DNA from: Nitrospira sp.
GTDB lineage: Bacteria; Nitrospirota; Nitrospiria; Nitrospirales; Nitrospiraceae
NCBI GenBank assembly: GCA_024331085.1
Contig: JANDJG010000013.1
Span: 1 to 42,442, forward strand
Length of the DNA: 42,442 nt
Direction of reading: 5' to 3'
Made by a program: the position numbers and the translations under genes. The notes under the pieces were generated by a model. That model made no database searches. It saw nothing but the letters and a program-made list of their open reading frames with translations, and was not told where the DNA came from. Every line of letters begins with the position of its first letter. Positions within the stretch are counted from its first letter, which is position 1. This document shows positions 29,321-38,253 of this stretch, in pieces.

Positions 29321-29662
29321 ATGATGGTTCGTAGGCATCAACGGTTTCCCGTCGCGATTCCCGTCACCCTTGTGCATGCCCAGAGGGAGAGGCTTCGCTA
29401 CACCGGAACGGTCAAAGATCTGTCTCAACGAGGGTGCCGGATCGAAAGCGTCATCCGCCCATTTACCGGCATGCAGGTGGAACTGCACCTCCAGCCGCCC
29501 GGCGAATCTGCGCCGATCATGATCGGGAACGCAGCGGTTCGATGGACGGGAAGTTGCGGGATCGGCTTGGAATTTCTCACCGTGGCGCCGTCCCAGCAAG
29601 AACGGCTGAACCGGCTTCTTGAACGATTCTCAAGCCCCTGGAAAGACCCTCCGCCCGGTTGA
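29321..29662 (+). CDS. PilZ-domain protein (cyclic di-GMP receptor)
   Basis: This 113-residue protein is a single PilZ domain. RRHQR (about 4-8) supplies the RxxxR motif and DLSQRG (about 33-38) the [D/N]xSxxG motif, so both cyclic di-GMP binding elements are intact. The barrel continues with GMQVELHLQPP and AVRWTGSCGIGLEF. It has no output domain and should act by binding a partner. No cyclase or motility gene is adjacent. It starts at ATG 29321 (or the adjacent ATG 29324) and converges with the Nudix gene. Confidence 0.88.
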   Translation: MMVRRHQRFPVAIPVTLVHAQRERLRYTGTVKDLSQRGCRIESVIRPFTGMQVELHLQPPGESAPIMIGNAAVRWTGSCGIGLEFLTVAPSQQERLNRLLERFSSPWKDPPPG

Positions 29663-29676
29663 CGCCGTTCGTGTTC

Positions 29677-30219
29677 CTACTGGGGAAGGCGGTCTTGAAG
29701 GCTGGCAAGATGTAATTGAAATCGTCCGCTCGCCGCGTCCTCGACATAGCGCCGAAGAGTTTCGCGCACCACCGGGAAGGCGATCTGCTCCCACGGAATC
29801 TCGGCCAGGGGGAAAAGCCGCACTTCCAAACTCTCCGCTCCCGGCTCGCAAGAAGGCGTCAACATGCGCCCGCGAAAGACCAGATAGACCTGCCCGATGT
29901 GGGGAAGGCTGAGGACCGCGTACAGTCCGGTGATCTTGACGTCCGCCTGCGCCTCTTCCTTGGTCTCTCGAACCGCGGCTTCCTCGGTGCTTTCCCCCAA
30001 TTCCATGAAGCCGGCCGGAAACGTCCACAACCCAAGTCGAGGTTCGATGGCGCGGCGGCACAAAAGAATGCGATCTTCCCACTCGGGAATGCACCCGGCC
30101 ACGATTTTAGGGTTGTGGTAATGAATCTGTTCGCACTGGTTGCACACGTGCCGGGGCAGGTTGTCTCCCGGAGGAATCTTTTGAACGACCGGAGCCCCGC
30201 AGTGACTACAATAGTTCAT
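29677..30219 (-). CDS. Nudix hydrolase with N-terminal zinc ribbon
   Basis: This 180-residue protein starts MNYCSHCGAPVVQKIPPGDN at ATG 30219. Cys-x2-Cys and a second CNQC pair form a zinc ribbon, followed by IHYHNPKIVAGCIPEW and a Nudix domain with the box GFMELGESTEEAAVRETKEEAQADV. The arrangement is close to NudC-related and other ADP-ribose/NADH-type Nudix hydrolases, but the NudC signature after the box is not evident, so the substrate is open. The frame stays open upstream (to 30381), but the zinc ribbon marks the natural start. It ends 14 nt from the PilZ gene on the other strand. Confidence 0.82.
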   Translation of the reverse strand: MNYCSHCGAPVVQKIPPGDNLPRHVCNQCEQIHYHNPKIVAGCIPEWEDRILLCRRAIEPRLGLWTFPAGFMELGESTEEAAVRETKEEAQADVKITGLYAVLSLPHIGQVYLVFRGRMLTPSCEPGAESLEVRLFPLAEIPWEQIAFPVVRETLRRYVEDAASGRFQLHLASLQDRLPQ

Positions 30220-30551
30220 AAGTTTGAAGACAGAAACGAACCTGCGTCCCATGAGAGCGACCGGCCGTGGGCGAGGCGAACCGATCAGCCCGACCAGACT
30301 AACGAACGATCCAGCCGCAAACAGAAAACTTTCCAACCGCCCCTCGGACGATGGATAGCACAAACCCAGCCTGCTTTGCACTCACGCGCGCGGCCTCACC
30401 CCTTTTCCCCTCTCCTTCCCGACTCATTGCCCGTTGCCTATCAGACGCTCCGTCTCTTGACTTCCCACCTAATGAACCTATCACTGTTGATAGAATAACC
30501 AGAGGGAGAGACCGAGTCGGCCTCTCGGTACGTGATAAAAGGATGAATCCC
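30220..30551 (+). promoter_or_regulatory. Lon upstream region with a possible promoter
   Basis: There is no other gene here. TTGACT (30457-30462) and TATCAC (30479-30484), 16 bp apart, form a moderate sigma70-like promoter about 60 nt upstream of the lon start. No CIRCE heat-shock palindrome was seen. Confidence 0.35.
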
Positions 30552-32945
30552 ATGGAAAACAACGTCTTCACGATTCTGCCTGTACTCCCGATCAAACGGA
30601 CGGTCCTCTTTCCCGGCGTCATGATGCCGCTGACCGTCGGACGCGAACGTTCGGTCGCGGCGGTTCACGCGGCGATGAAGACCGAGGATAAAACCATCGT
30701 GATCGTCGCCCAGCGCCACCCCCAGACTGAAGAGCCCGGCTTGGCCGATCTCTATACCATCGGCACGAAAGCGATCATCAAACAGATCGGTCAGTCTTCA
30801 GAAGGCGCCCTTCATGTCTTGGTGCAAGGATTGGATCGCGTCGTCCTGATCAAAGAAGAGCACAAGACGCCGTACCTCAAGGTGCGGGCGCGGTTGCTCG
30901 ATCCTCCGTCCGACTCGACGGCGACCGAAGTTCAGGCCCTCCATCGCGCGATCAAGGAACTGCTGTCCGAACTCTCGCGATCGATTCAATCTCCGGGCAT
31001 CCAAGAGATCAGCGCCGCCTTGGTCGACGAAGCCGATCCGGTCGCCTTGGCCTATCGCATCACATCCCTGGTCAATTTGACAGTGGCGGAAGAGCAAACG
31101 CTGCTTGAGTGCTCCTCCGCAGTCGACTTGCTCCGCGGCCTTTACGCCGCGCTCTCGAAGGAGATCCAAATTCTCCAGCTTCGCGACAAAATCGCCAACG
31201 ACGCCCAGAAGAAAATATCCAAAAGCCAGCGGGAATATATCCTGCGCGAACAGCTCAAGGCGATCCAGCAGGAACTCGGCGAAAGCGAGGGCGAAGACGG
31301 CGAGATCTCCGCCCTCAAAAAGCAGGTGTCGGAAGCCGATCTTCCCGATCACGTGCGCAAGGAAGTCGAACGCGAGTTGAATCGCTTGGCCAAGGTCCCG
31401 CCCTCCTCGCCGGACCATCAAGTCCTGCGGGCCTATTTGGAACTCGTGCTCGAACTGCCTTGGACGAAGGCGTCCGATGAACGTTTCGACCTCTCACGGG
31501 TCAGAGCGGTATTGGAAGAAGACCATTACGGCATCAAGGAAGTCAAAGACCGCATTGTCGAACATCTGGCCGTCCTCAAGCTGAACCCTTCGGCGAAGGC
31601 CCCCATTCTCTGCTTGGTCGGCCCTCCGGGCGTCGGAAAGACCAGTTTGGGCCAGTCGATCGCGCGGGCCATGGGACGGGCCTTCGAGCGATTCAGCTTG
31701 GGCGGCGTCCATGATGAAGCGGAGCTGCGAGGCCATCGCCGCACCTATGTCGGAGCCCTGCCGGGCCGCATCATCCAAGCCGTCCGTCGAGCCGGCGTCA
31801 ACAACCCCGTGTTGATGCTCGACGAGGTGGATAAACTCGGGCGCGATTTCCGCGGCGATCCTGCGTCCGCCCTGCTGGAAATTCTGGACCCGGCGCAGAA
31901 CCATACATTCCGCGACCACTATCTGGATCTCCCCTTCGATTTATCGAAGGTCTTTTTCATTACGACGGCCAATACGCTTGACACGATCAGCCAGCCGTTG
32001 CTCGACCGCATGGAAGTCATCCGCCTGCAAGGCTACAGCGAGCGTGAAAAGGCGGAAATCGCCCGCCGGTATCTGTGGCCTCGCCGGCTGAAGGAAGCCG
32101 GCATCGAGCCGCACCAGGCCGTCTTGTCGGACGAAGTGCTCAATCTGATCATCACCCGGTACACGAGAGAAGCGGGCGTGCGTCAGCTTGAACAGATGTT
32201 GGGCCGGCTGACGAGAAAAATCGCGTTGGCCTTCGCCGAACTGCCGGAAGGTCGGGAGCGAACGCCCGTCGTCATCCAAGCTGACGCGCTGGGGGATTGG
32301 CTCGGCGCCGAACGGTTCATCCCGGAAGAAGCGCGAAAAAATTTGCCGCCCGGCGTGGCGACAGGGTTGGCCTGGACTCCCACGGGCGGCGACGTCCTCT
32401 ACGTCGAATCAACGCTCTTGCCGGGCAACCATGATTTGACGCTGACCGGCCAACTGGGCGACGTCATGCAGGAGTCGGCTCGAGCGGCACGGAGCTACCT
32501 CTGGTCTCACGCCGAAAGCATGGGACTCGACATCTCCCGCTTCAAGCGCAACGGCATCCACATCCATGTGCCGTCCGGCTCCATTCCCAAAGACGGACCG
32601 TCGGCCGGTGTGACGATGGTCACGGCCCTGGCCTCGGCCTACGTCGGAAAAGCCGTCAGGAGCGACACGGCCATGACGGGCGAAATCAGCTTGAGTGGCT
32701 TGGTCCTGCCGGTCGGCGGCATCAAAGAAAAGGTGTTGGCGGCGCATCGCGCCGGCATCACGCGCGTCATTCTGCCGAAGGCGAACGAGAAGGATTTGAA
32801 GGAAGTCCCGGTGGAGGTTCGTGATGAGCTGACCTTCATCCTGGTCGAACGGATCGAAGAGGTTCTTCGCGCGGCGTTCGATCAAGAATCGCCCGCGCAC
32901 GAAGACACCGAGGAACCGGCCGCCTCGGCGATCGCCTCACGGTAA
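30552..32945 (+). CDS. lon: ATP-dependent protease Lon
   Basis: This is an AAA+ serine protease for damaged and regulatory proteins. From ATG 30552 (AAAGGA 8 nt upstream; ATG 30543 is also possible) it has 797 residues, normal for Lon. It has an N-terminal substrate-binding domain (LPVLPIKRTVLFPGVMMPL), Walker A GPPGVGKT (357-364, Lys363), Walker B PVLMLDEVDK and an arginine-finger region. The protease domain has KDGPSAGVTM (catalytic Ser684) and GIKEKVLAAHRAGI (catalytic Lys727); their 43-residue spacing equals that of E. coli Lon. It is complete, monocistronic and convergent with the methyltransferase gene. Confidence 0.97.
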   Translation: MENNVFTILPVLPIKRTVLFPGVMMPLTVGRERSVAAVHAAMKTEDKTIVIVAQRHPQTEEPGLADLYTIGTKAIIKQIGQSSEGALHVLVQGLDRVVLIKEEHKTPYLKVRARLLDPPSDSTATEVQALHRAIKELLSELSRSIQSPGIQEISAALVDEADPVALAYRITSLVNLTVAEEQTLLECSSAVDLLRGLYAALSKEIQILQLRDKIANDAQKKISKSQREYILREQLKAIQQELGESEGEDGEISALKKQVSEADLPDHVRKEVERELNRLAKVPPSSPDHQVLRAYLELVLELPWTKASDERFDLSRVRAVLEEDHYGIKEVKDRIVEHLAVLKLNPSAKAPILCLVGPPGVGKTSLGQSIARAMGRAFERFSLGGVHDEAELRGHRRTYVGALPGRIIQAVRRAGVNNPVLMLDEVDKLGRDFRGDPASALLEILDPAQNHTFRDHYLDLPFDLSKVFFITTANTLDTISQPLLDRMEVIRLQGYSEREKAEIARRYLWPRRLKEAGIEPHQAVLSDEVLNLIITRYTREAGVRQLEQMLGRLTRKIALAFAELPEGRERTPVVIQADALGDWLGAERFIPEEARKNLPPGVATGLAWTPTGGDVLYVESTLLPGNHDLTLTGQLGDVMQESARAARSYLWSHAESMGLDISRFKRNGIHIHVPSGSIPKDGPSAGVTMVTALASAYVGKAVRSDTAMTGEISLSGLVLPVGGIKEKVLAAHRAGITRVILPKANEKDLKEVPVEVRDELTFILVERIEEVLRAAFDQESPAHEDTEEPAASAIASR

Positions 32946-33003
32946 GCTCGGAAAGAACGGTGGGGCGAGCATGTTCCGAACGGTTCACCGGCCGCTGCGC
33001 GCC

Positions 33004-34254
33004 TCACCCCTGTTCCTTGAAACCAGCGCGCGGTGAATTCTCCGACGGCGCCGGTGAGGGCATGCCTCCGACAATCTCCCGATAATACGATTCGAGCGCA
33101 TGGGCATGGGCCGGATCGAATACGACCAATTGTCGCTGATCGAAGGTGTTGGCACAGTAAAGATAGGCAAGCCCGTTCGCGATACCCAGCTCCACGTGCA
33201 GCTCCCGACCATCCGGCTCCCGGAAGGTCACCTCTTTAGTGACGATACGGTCGATCAGCCGTTCCCACGCCGCTTGCGCCGACGGCCGGTGATTTTCGTA
33301 CAGGGGAGCATCGATGTTGCGCGACGACTTGTCGGCGTAGACTGGATCGAAAGGCAGACCGTCATCGGGCTCCGGCGACTCGTCCCATTCCAGTGAAGGC
33401 TCGACTCCTTTCCTCACGTGATAGAGGGGACCGTCGTCCGTCGCGTCTTCAAAAATCCGGTAGCCGATCGGCTCCGGCTTCTCGATCAAATGCAATCCCC
33501 TGGCCGCCATGGCCCGTTGGAACGGCACCCTTCTGGCGAGCTGTCTGGTCTTTTCAAGCGCGATCATCCGCCCTTGTCGCGTCAAGATCGAAGCAAGTCG
33601 GTCAAGCCTGGCTCCCATGCCGGTGCGACGCTCGAACATCGCCTGTTGACCGGCGTCCCGTGTCCTTTCAAACGTCCGCCAGCTCGCGCTCGGAAGACCG
33701 GGGTCTCGCTCGTGTTGAACCAACGCGTGGGTGGACAGGATCAGGTCATAGGCTTCGGAGGGCCCATTGCGATCGGCGCCGACGTCCAGACACTCAAACC
33801 GGACGTTGCTCAAACCCAGCTCGTCGGCCTTCTGCCGCGCGGCCATGATCGAAGCGTGCGAACGGTCGATTCCGACGAAACGACGATCGGAAAACAGACG
33901 GGCGTAGAACGTCGTGAGAATCCCCACTCCGCAACCGAAATCGAGGATGCGGGCGGCGTCTCCGATACGGGACGCCACGGACAACCCCGCGGATTCATAA
34001 TAGTCATACCGTTGGCTGTGGAGGACGGAAAGGAGGCCTGGCTGAGCCGAGAGATCGTAAAAGGCGACGTCGGCATGCGCCTCGCCGCTTCGTCTTCGTT
34101 CGGCTTGTTCGGCGAATCGTTCAAGAGTTTCGGCGGCTACCAGTCGTTGCTGCCAGGCAAGGTACTCGCGGGCCGTCGCCCATCGCTTGAGCCCCCACTG
34201 CCCAAGATGGTCGTGAAGCGCCTTCCGTATCTCGTCGTTTTTTTCATCCGTCAC
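33004..34254 (-). CDS. SAM-dependent methyltransferase with an unknown C-terminal domain
   Basis: This 416-residue protein has an N-terminal helical part (to about 95) and a Rossmann methyltransferase core. ARILDFGCGVGILTTFYARL (from about 101) is motif I, FVGIDRS the acidic motif II, and YDLILSTHALVQHERDP motif IV. The target cannot be told. From about residue 260 a second domain with LEWDESPEPDDGLPFDPVY and a strand-rich end (LHVELGIANGLAYLYCANTF) is unlike common methyltransferases. The gene is 45 nt downstream of the proA-like gene on the same strand, so the two are probably cotranscribed. Confidence 0.75.
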   Translation of the reverse strand: MTDEKNDEIRKALHDHLGQWGLKRWATAREYLAWQQRLVAAETLERFAEQAERRRSGEAHADVAFYDLSAQPGLLSVLHSQRYDYYESAGLSVASRIGDAARILDFGCGVGILTTFYARLFSDRRFVGIDRSHASIMAARQKADELGLSNVRFECLDVGADRNGPSEAYDLILSTHALVQHERDPGLPSASWRTFERTRDAGQQAMFERRTGMGARLDRLASILTRQGRMIALEKTRQLARRVPFQRAMAARGLHLIEKPEPIGYRIFEDATDDGPLYHVRKGVEPSLEWDESPEPDDGLPFDPVYADKSSRNIDAPLYENHRPSAQAAWERLIDRIVTKEVTFREPDGRELHVELGIANGLAYLYCANTFDQRQLVVFDPAHAHALESYYREIVGGMPSPAPSENSPRAGFKEQG

Positions 34255-34299
34255 GAATTTGCCTCGACGGACGGCGATGCGACGGACGCCCGATGGACG

Positions 34300-35664
34300 T
34301 CATGCCCGTTTCAACATAATGGCGTCGAAGTAGGTGTCCGGAACCGGATGGGGCGCTCGCAATTGGCCCGTTCCGAAGGCGACGTATTTCTCGCAAGTCA
34401 ACTGCTCCAACCCGATCGGCCCCTTGGCGTGCAGGCGCGCCGTGCCGAGGCCGATATCGGTACCAAAACCGAACCCCTCTCCCGCGTGCAGCCGGGAGGA
34501 GGCGTTGACCAACACGGCCCCGGCGTCGACCTCTCGCGTGAACCGCATCGCCGACTCATAGCGATCCGTCGCGATCACCGCCGTGAGACAAGGGCCGTGG
34601 CCGGCAATGTGGGCGATCGCTTCATCTAGTCCCTCCACCATCTTCACGGCCAAGATCGGCCCGAGAAACTGCGTCCGCCAATCGGCCTCCGTCGCCGGCA
34701 CGATCGCCGTGTGACCCGTCATCGCCATCTGCCCCATCAGGGCGATGGTTTTTGGACAACCCCGCACCTCGACCTTGAATTGTTCGAGCAATCGGTTGAT
34801 CAGCGGAGGCAAGAATTGCCGCCCGACGATCTGTTCGACCAACAACGTATCGAGCGAATTGGCGGCGGCCGCCCGTTGGACTTTGGAGTTAATGACCACG
34901 TTTTGCGCCAGCGGAAGGTCGACTTCCCCGTCGACATAGAGGTGCGTCAATCCTCCGTCATGACACAACACCGGCACCTTGGCCTGTTCCATCACGACCT
35001 TGCGAAGCCCCATCCCTCCACGCACAATCAGGGCGTCAAGGTTTTTGCCGGACCGCATCAGTTCGAGGGCCATCTCCTTGTCCGGGCGGTCGATCACGAT
35101 CCACGAGCCGGCGGCGAGTCCGCTCCGTTCCGCCGCGCGGCGCAACGTCGTTTCCAAAGCCCGATGCGTTTCCTTCCACTCGGGGGCGCCTCGAAAAACA
35201 CAGAGGTTGCCGGACTTGAGGCACAGCGCGATCGATTCGACCGTTACCAGCGGATTCATCTCCGAGATGACGCCGATCACCCCGATCGGAACGCGAACCC
35301 GCTCGACCTGCAGCCCATCCGGCCTTTCCCACCTGCCGGTGACGGCGCCGACGGGATCGGGCAAGTCGGCGACGACGCGAAGCCGATCGGCCATCTCCTT
35401 GACGGATTCGGCCGTCAGACGCACGCGCGCAACCAATTCCTTCATTCGGTCCTTCCCGACATCGCCCTCGTACGACGCACCGAGAGCGTCGACATCCCGC
35501 TCATTGGCGGCAAGTATCGCCTGCTCGTCGGCTTCCAGTGCATCGGCCATCGCTCGCAGCGCCGAATCTTTGACGGCCGCCGACATCAAGGCCAATCGCC
35601 TTGCGTGACTCTGGCTTTCCTTCAGCAATTTCTCGACGTACAATTTGGCAGGAACTTCCGGCAT
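34300..35664 (-). CDS. ProA-like protein (glutamyl-phosphate reductase homologue) lacking the catalytic cysteine
   Basis: This 454-residue protein matches the ProA family along its length, including LCLKSGN, IVRGGMGL, HLYVDGEVDL, a GFGFGTDIGLGTARLHAKGP block and CEKYVAFGTGQLR. Normal ProA (about 420 residues) has a nucleophilic Cys in QRP..CNALETLLV. Here the segment reads KVQRAAAANSLDTLLV, with Ala at about residue 268. The preceding GICH is GLTH, and the usual YEARPNVT is SEMNPLVT. A functional Cys is therefore not visible at the active site, so a proline-synthesis role is doubtful. It may be a pseudoenzyme or have another activity. The ATG at 35664 has GAGAGGAG upstream. A methyltransferase gene follows. 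Confidence 0.8.
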   Translation of the reverse strand: MPEVPAKLYVEKLLKESQSHARRLALMSAAVKDSALRAMADALEADEQAILAANERDVDALGASYEGDVGKDRMKELVARVRLTAESVKEMADRLRVVADLPDPVGAVTGRWERPDGLQVERVRVPIGVIGVISEMNPLVTVESIALCLKSGNLCVFRGAPEWKETHRALETTLRRAAERSGLAAGSWIVIDRPDKEMALELMRSGKNLDALIVRGGMGLRKVVMEQAKVPVLCHDGGLTHLYVDGEVDLPLAQNVVINSKVQRAAAANSLDTLLVEQIVGRQFLPPLINRLLEQFKVEVRGCPKTIALMGQMAMTGHTAIVPATEADWRTQFLGPILAVKMVEGLDEAIAHIAGHGPCLTAVIATDRYESAMRFTREVDAGAVLVNASSRLHAGEGFGFGTDIGLGTARLHAKGPIGLEQLTCEKYVAFGTGQLRAPHPVPDTYFDAIMLKRA

Positions 35665-35730
35665 TGAGACTCCTCTCGACCTCCGTAACGGCGGAGGGTT
35701 GATACTTGCTCGCCGCGTAAACGGCGGCAG

Positions 35731-35739
35731 ACTATACCA
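35731..35739 (-). promoter_or_regulatory. Extended -10 promoter of the proA-like gene
   Basis: On the minus strand TGG-TATAGT (35739-35731) is an extended -10 element; the -35 is weak. The start site would be near 35725. Two GC-rich hairpins lie in the leader, one being CCTCCG-CCGTTA-CGGAGG just before the ribosome-binding site. Confidence 0.4.
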
Positions 35740-35854
35740 TGCGATTTTTTTGTCGGTAAAGCCGACGGATCCGGCTTACGCCTTGGCCGCACGTCCGTTT
35801 TTCATGCCGGTTCAAAGGAGATGAGAGTCCGCCGCAGTGCCCATGATTCGCCCT

Positions 35855-36616
35855 CTACCCCTTCGAGGCCTGGTCGGCGGTTGCTTGCGTCAACAGGGCA
35901 CGGGCTTGGGATTCGAGGAAATGGGCTCGACGGCGCAACGCCGTGGCGCAGTTGAGCATGACCTGCGCCGTTTGCGGATGCCGTTCTCCCAATGTTTGAC
36001 TCAGGACCATGAATGCGCGCTCGAAGGCCGTTTGGGCTTCCTCCAATCGATCGGCATCGAGCAACAGCCCGCCGAGATTGTTATGAACCACGGCGACCTG
36101 GGCATGCGTGGGCCCAAGCGTCTTTTCCAGCAAATCCAACGCCCGTCGATAGAGCGGCTCGGCCTGCTCACGCTTTCCCGTAGCCCGATGAAGCTCGGCC
36201 AGATTGTTCAGCACCGGGGCGAGTTGAACCGTCGAACCGCCCGTCGACCGTTCCAGAATCGCAATGGCCTGCTCGAACGACGCCGTAGCCTGATCGGTCT
36301 TTCCCTGAGTGCGATACAGTTCGCCGAGATTGTTTAAGATCGTGGCGCGCAAAGGAACGGCGGCCGGATCCTCGTGAGAGCAGGCGGCAAGGGCGTCGGC
36401 AAAGTACTTCGCCGCAAGAGCGTACTTTTTCTGAGCGTGAAACAGTCCTGCCAAGTTGTTGCGCAGGGCCACGGCCGTGCCCGGCGCGCCATGTTTCACC
36501 AATCGCAGGGCCGCGCGCCAGCACTTCTCGGCTTCACCGTAGCGCCCGGCTTCATAGGCGAGCTTCCCCTCTTGGCTCAACCGTTTGAGCCGCTCAGCAG
36601 GGGATTCCCTCTTCAT
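35855..36616 (-). CDS. TPR-repeat protein, last gene of the six-gene operon
   Basis: This 253-residue protein is made of about five tetratricopeptide repeats of the kinesin-light-chain/TPR_12 type. Examples are EGKLAYEAGRYGEAEKCWRAAL, ATILNNLGELYRTQGKTDQA, LNNLAELHRATGKREQAEPL and VHNNLGGLLLDADRLEEAQ. There is no signal peptide or enzymatic domain, so a cytoplasmic scaffold is likely. ATG 36616 overlaps the stop of the coiled-coil gene by 4 nt (ATGA), tying it to the operon running from 39119. It is probably the assembly or adaptor component of whatever the operon makes. Confidence 0.82.
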   Translation of the reverse strand: MKRESPAERLKRLSQEGKLAYEAGRYGEAEKCWRAALRLVKHGAPGTAVALRNNLAGLFHAQKKYALAAKYFADALAACSHEDPAAVPLRATILNNLGELYRTQGKTDQATASFEQAIAILERSTGGSTVQLAPVLNNLAELHRATGKREQAEPLYRRALDLLEKTLGPTHAQVAVVHNNLGGLLLDADRLEEAQTAFERAFMVLSQTLGERHPQTAQVMLNCATALRRRAHFLESQARALLTQATADQASKG

Positions 36617-37215
36617 CCGCGTTTGACCGGACGATCGGCGTCCGGCGTTTCGGCGATGCTCGTGCCGCGCAGGTTGAACTTAAGCTCATGGAGCGACGCC
36701 GGATCGACCGCGCCCGGCTCCGGCAACAAGAGGACGGTCTGATTGCCCAGCTTACCCGTGGCGACCTTCAAGGTGAGATTGACATCGCGCAGTTCGAGAG
36801 TACGAGACAGTTTCATGCCGCCGATGAACTTATCGAACAGCGCCGCCGCTTCCTCGGGCGACACCGGATTCAGCGGCGTTCGCTCCACCTGACGGGTGAG
36901 GCGCGCGATTTCGGCGGTCATTTTTTTGTTGGAAGCCGTCAGTTCCTCTATTTTGTTTTGAAGTTCCGTCGCGGTTCTTTTTGCGACTTCTGCCTCTTTC
37001 AACGCCTTGTCGCGAGCGGCGATCGACTGGGCGTTGGTCTTTTCGAGCGCCGCCGCCAGTTTCTGGGCTTCCTGCAACTCTTCTCCGAGCTTCCGATTTT
37101 CAGCGATCAACGCTTGGAGTCGGTCATCGGTCGTCGGCCCGAACGGTGAGCCGGACGGAGAACCGGCTGACGCGGGGCCGTTCTTGGAGGTCTTGGAGGC
37201 TTTGGAGGGGCTCAT
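36613..37215 (-). CDS. Coiled-coil protein of the six-gene operon
   Basis: This 200-residue protein has a Ser/Pro/Gly-rich start, then a long coiled coil (about 30-115, from RLQALIAENRKLGEELQEAQ to IARLTRQVER). A compact C-terminal domain follows, with PEEAAALFDKFIGGMKLSR, LELRDVNLTLKVATGKLGNQTVLLL and HELKFNLRG. No family is recognised. The C-terminal part is beta-rich, and LELRDVNLTLKV recalls the strand pattern of the preceding gene's product. It overlaps both neighbours by 4 nt. No signal peptide is present. Confidence 0.7.
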   Translation of the reverse strand: MSPSKASKTSKNGPASAGSPSGSPFGPTTDDRLQALIAENRKLGEELQEAQKLAAALEKTNAQSIAARDKALKEAEVAKRTATELQNKIEELTASNKKMTAEIARLTRQVERTPLNPVSPEEAAALFDKFIGGMKLSRTLELRDVNLTLKVATGKLGNQTVLLLPEPGAVDPASLHELKFNLRGTSIAETPDADRPVKRG

Positions 37216-37697
37216 TGGGGCTTCCCGTCTTCCACCTGAACGCGTCGCAGCACGGAACCGGACGGCTCGACCACGTCCACCAACCAGCGGCCCGCCTCCG
37301 GCACGAACGTGGTCGTGACCCGGAGATCGCCGAAGATCTTGGCAAGACGCGCGATATCCGGACGCTTGATGATCTCCTCGCGCACGTCGGAGGGAGTCCG
37401 TTGCGGCTGACGAACGTCCTCATCGGCCACCGCCACGATCTTCGCGCGAAGCGTGGAAAAGGCGGCGGACGGCATATCAGCGGAAGCCCGGCCGACCGGC
37501 CTCACCAGGGCGCTTCCCTGTTTTTCCTCAAACAGAATCTTGACTTCCAGATCGGTCTCGCTGATGGAAAGAGTGGTGGGCAATCCCGCCGATCCCGGAG
37601 GTCGTTCCTGGCTCTGCTTGTTGAGACGTATCTGCGCCGCATGGATCGCCTGTCCCAACTCGCCGAGCAGATCTTCGACTGTAATCTCACCCGCCAT
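37212..37697 (-). CDS. Small helix-plus-sheet protein of the operon
   Basis: This is a protein of about 161 residues. ATG 37703 is possible, but GGAGG lies 6 nt before ATG 37697, which is preferred. The N-terminal helix ITVEDLLGELGQAIHAAQIRLN follows the same pattern as the two upstream proteins (a short hydrophobic helix with Ala/Gly-Gln). A strand, SISETDLEVKILFEE, comes next, then a variable middle and a C-terminal RVTTTFVPEAGRWLVDVVEP. The helix followed by a v-E-v strand recalls trypsin-co-occurring (Trypco-type) domains of conflict systems, but that is a weak resemblance. It shares the operon by a 4-nt overlap downstream. Confidence 0.68.
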   Translation of the reverse strand: MAGEITVEDLLGELGQAIHAAQIRLNKQSQERPPGSAGLPTTLSISETDLEVKILFEEKQGSALVRPVGRASADMPSAAFSTLRAKIVAVADEDVRQPQRTPSDVREEIIKRPDIARLAKIFGDLRVTTTFVPEAGRWLVDVVEPSGSVLRRVQVEDGKPQ

Positions 37698-37722
37698 CGG
37701 CATCCTCCATTCTCTTTCTTCT

Positions 37723-38253
37723 TTAGGCGCCGCCTCCTTCGCGCCGGTCTTCGACGTCGCGCGCCGGCCCGAGCAACGGCGGCGCCGGCACAGGAACCAA
37801 TTTGGCGGACATCTTCGAGGAGATTTTCACGTCACGATTCAGCTTGCGCTCGGTCCGCAACGACCTGGTGCTGGCAAACAGCATCTTGGCCGGCGCGCGG
37901 CCGCTTCCCGTCGTGGTGGTTTCCTCGACGACCTTGAGATCCATGGTGACTTCCACGGTGGCTTCCGAGAATGAATAGAACGTCGGCTGAAGGCCCAGAT
38001 CGAGCAGGCTGACCTCCATCGGCTCGGCCTGCTCGAATCGCACGGAGCCGTCTTTTTCAATGATCTGCCGAATGGCCGGAATGAATTTTACTTTCGTTTT
38101 TGCCAGCTCGGCGGCGACCTGTGCCGACGACAGGTCCAATTTCGCCTGCCCCTCGGCGACGGCTTCCGCCAGTTGCGTGATGAGGTCGGCCAGCGAGGCT
38201 CCCGCCAGCTCCTGCCCTCCGTTCGCGTCGCGCGGGGTCAGACGAATCGACAT
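37723..38253 (-). CDS. Operon protein, paralogue B (DUF2589-like pattern)
   Basis: This 176-residue protein is clearly related to the product of the preceding gene. Both have an N-terminal helix (ASLADLITQLAEAVAEGQAKLD here) and a conserved core, here VSLLDLGLQPTFYSFSEAT followed by VEVTMDLKVV. Both end LVPVPAPP-like and R-x-GGG at the C terminus. The order of an amphipathic N-terminal helix, a VPLL..P strand, E-v-t-v-M-x-v-K and a Pro-rich end is reminiscent of DUF2589, a family of unknown function; this has not been tested. Its ATG shares one base with the upstream stop (TAATG). GGAGG precedes the start. Confidence 0.72.
   Translation of the reverse strand: MSIRLTPRDANGGQELAGASLADLITQLAEAVAEGQAKLDLSSAQVAAELAKTKVKFIPAIRQIIEKDGSVRFEQAEPMEVSLLDLGLQPTFYSFSEATVEVTMDLKVVEETTTTGSGRAPAKMLFASTRSLRTERKLNRDVKISSKMSAKLVPVPAPPLLGPARDVEDRREGGGA

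Noticed and set aside
28892..29599. 235-residue minus-strand frame over the coiled-coil and PilZ genes
   Set aside because: It runs antisense to two better supported genes and has no domain.
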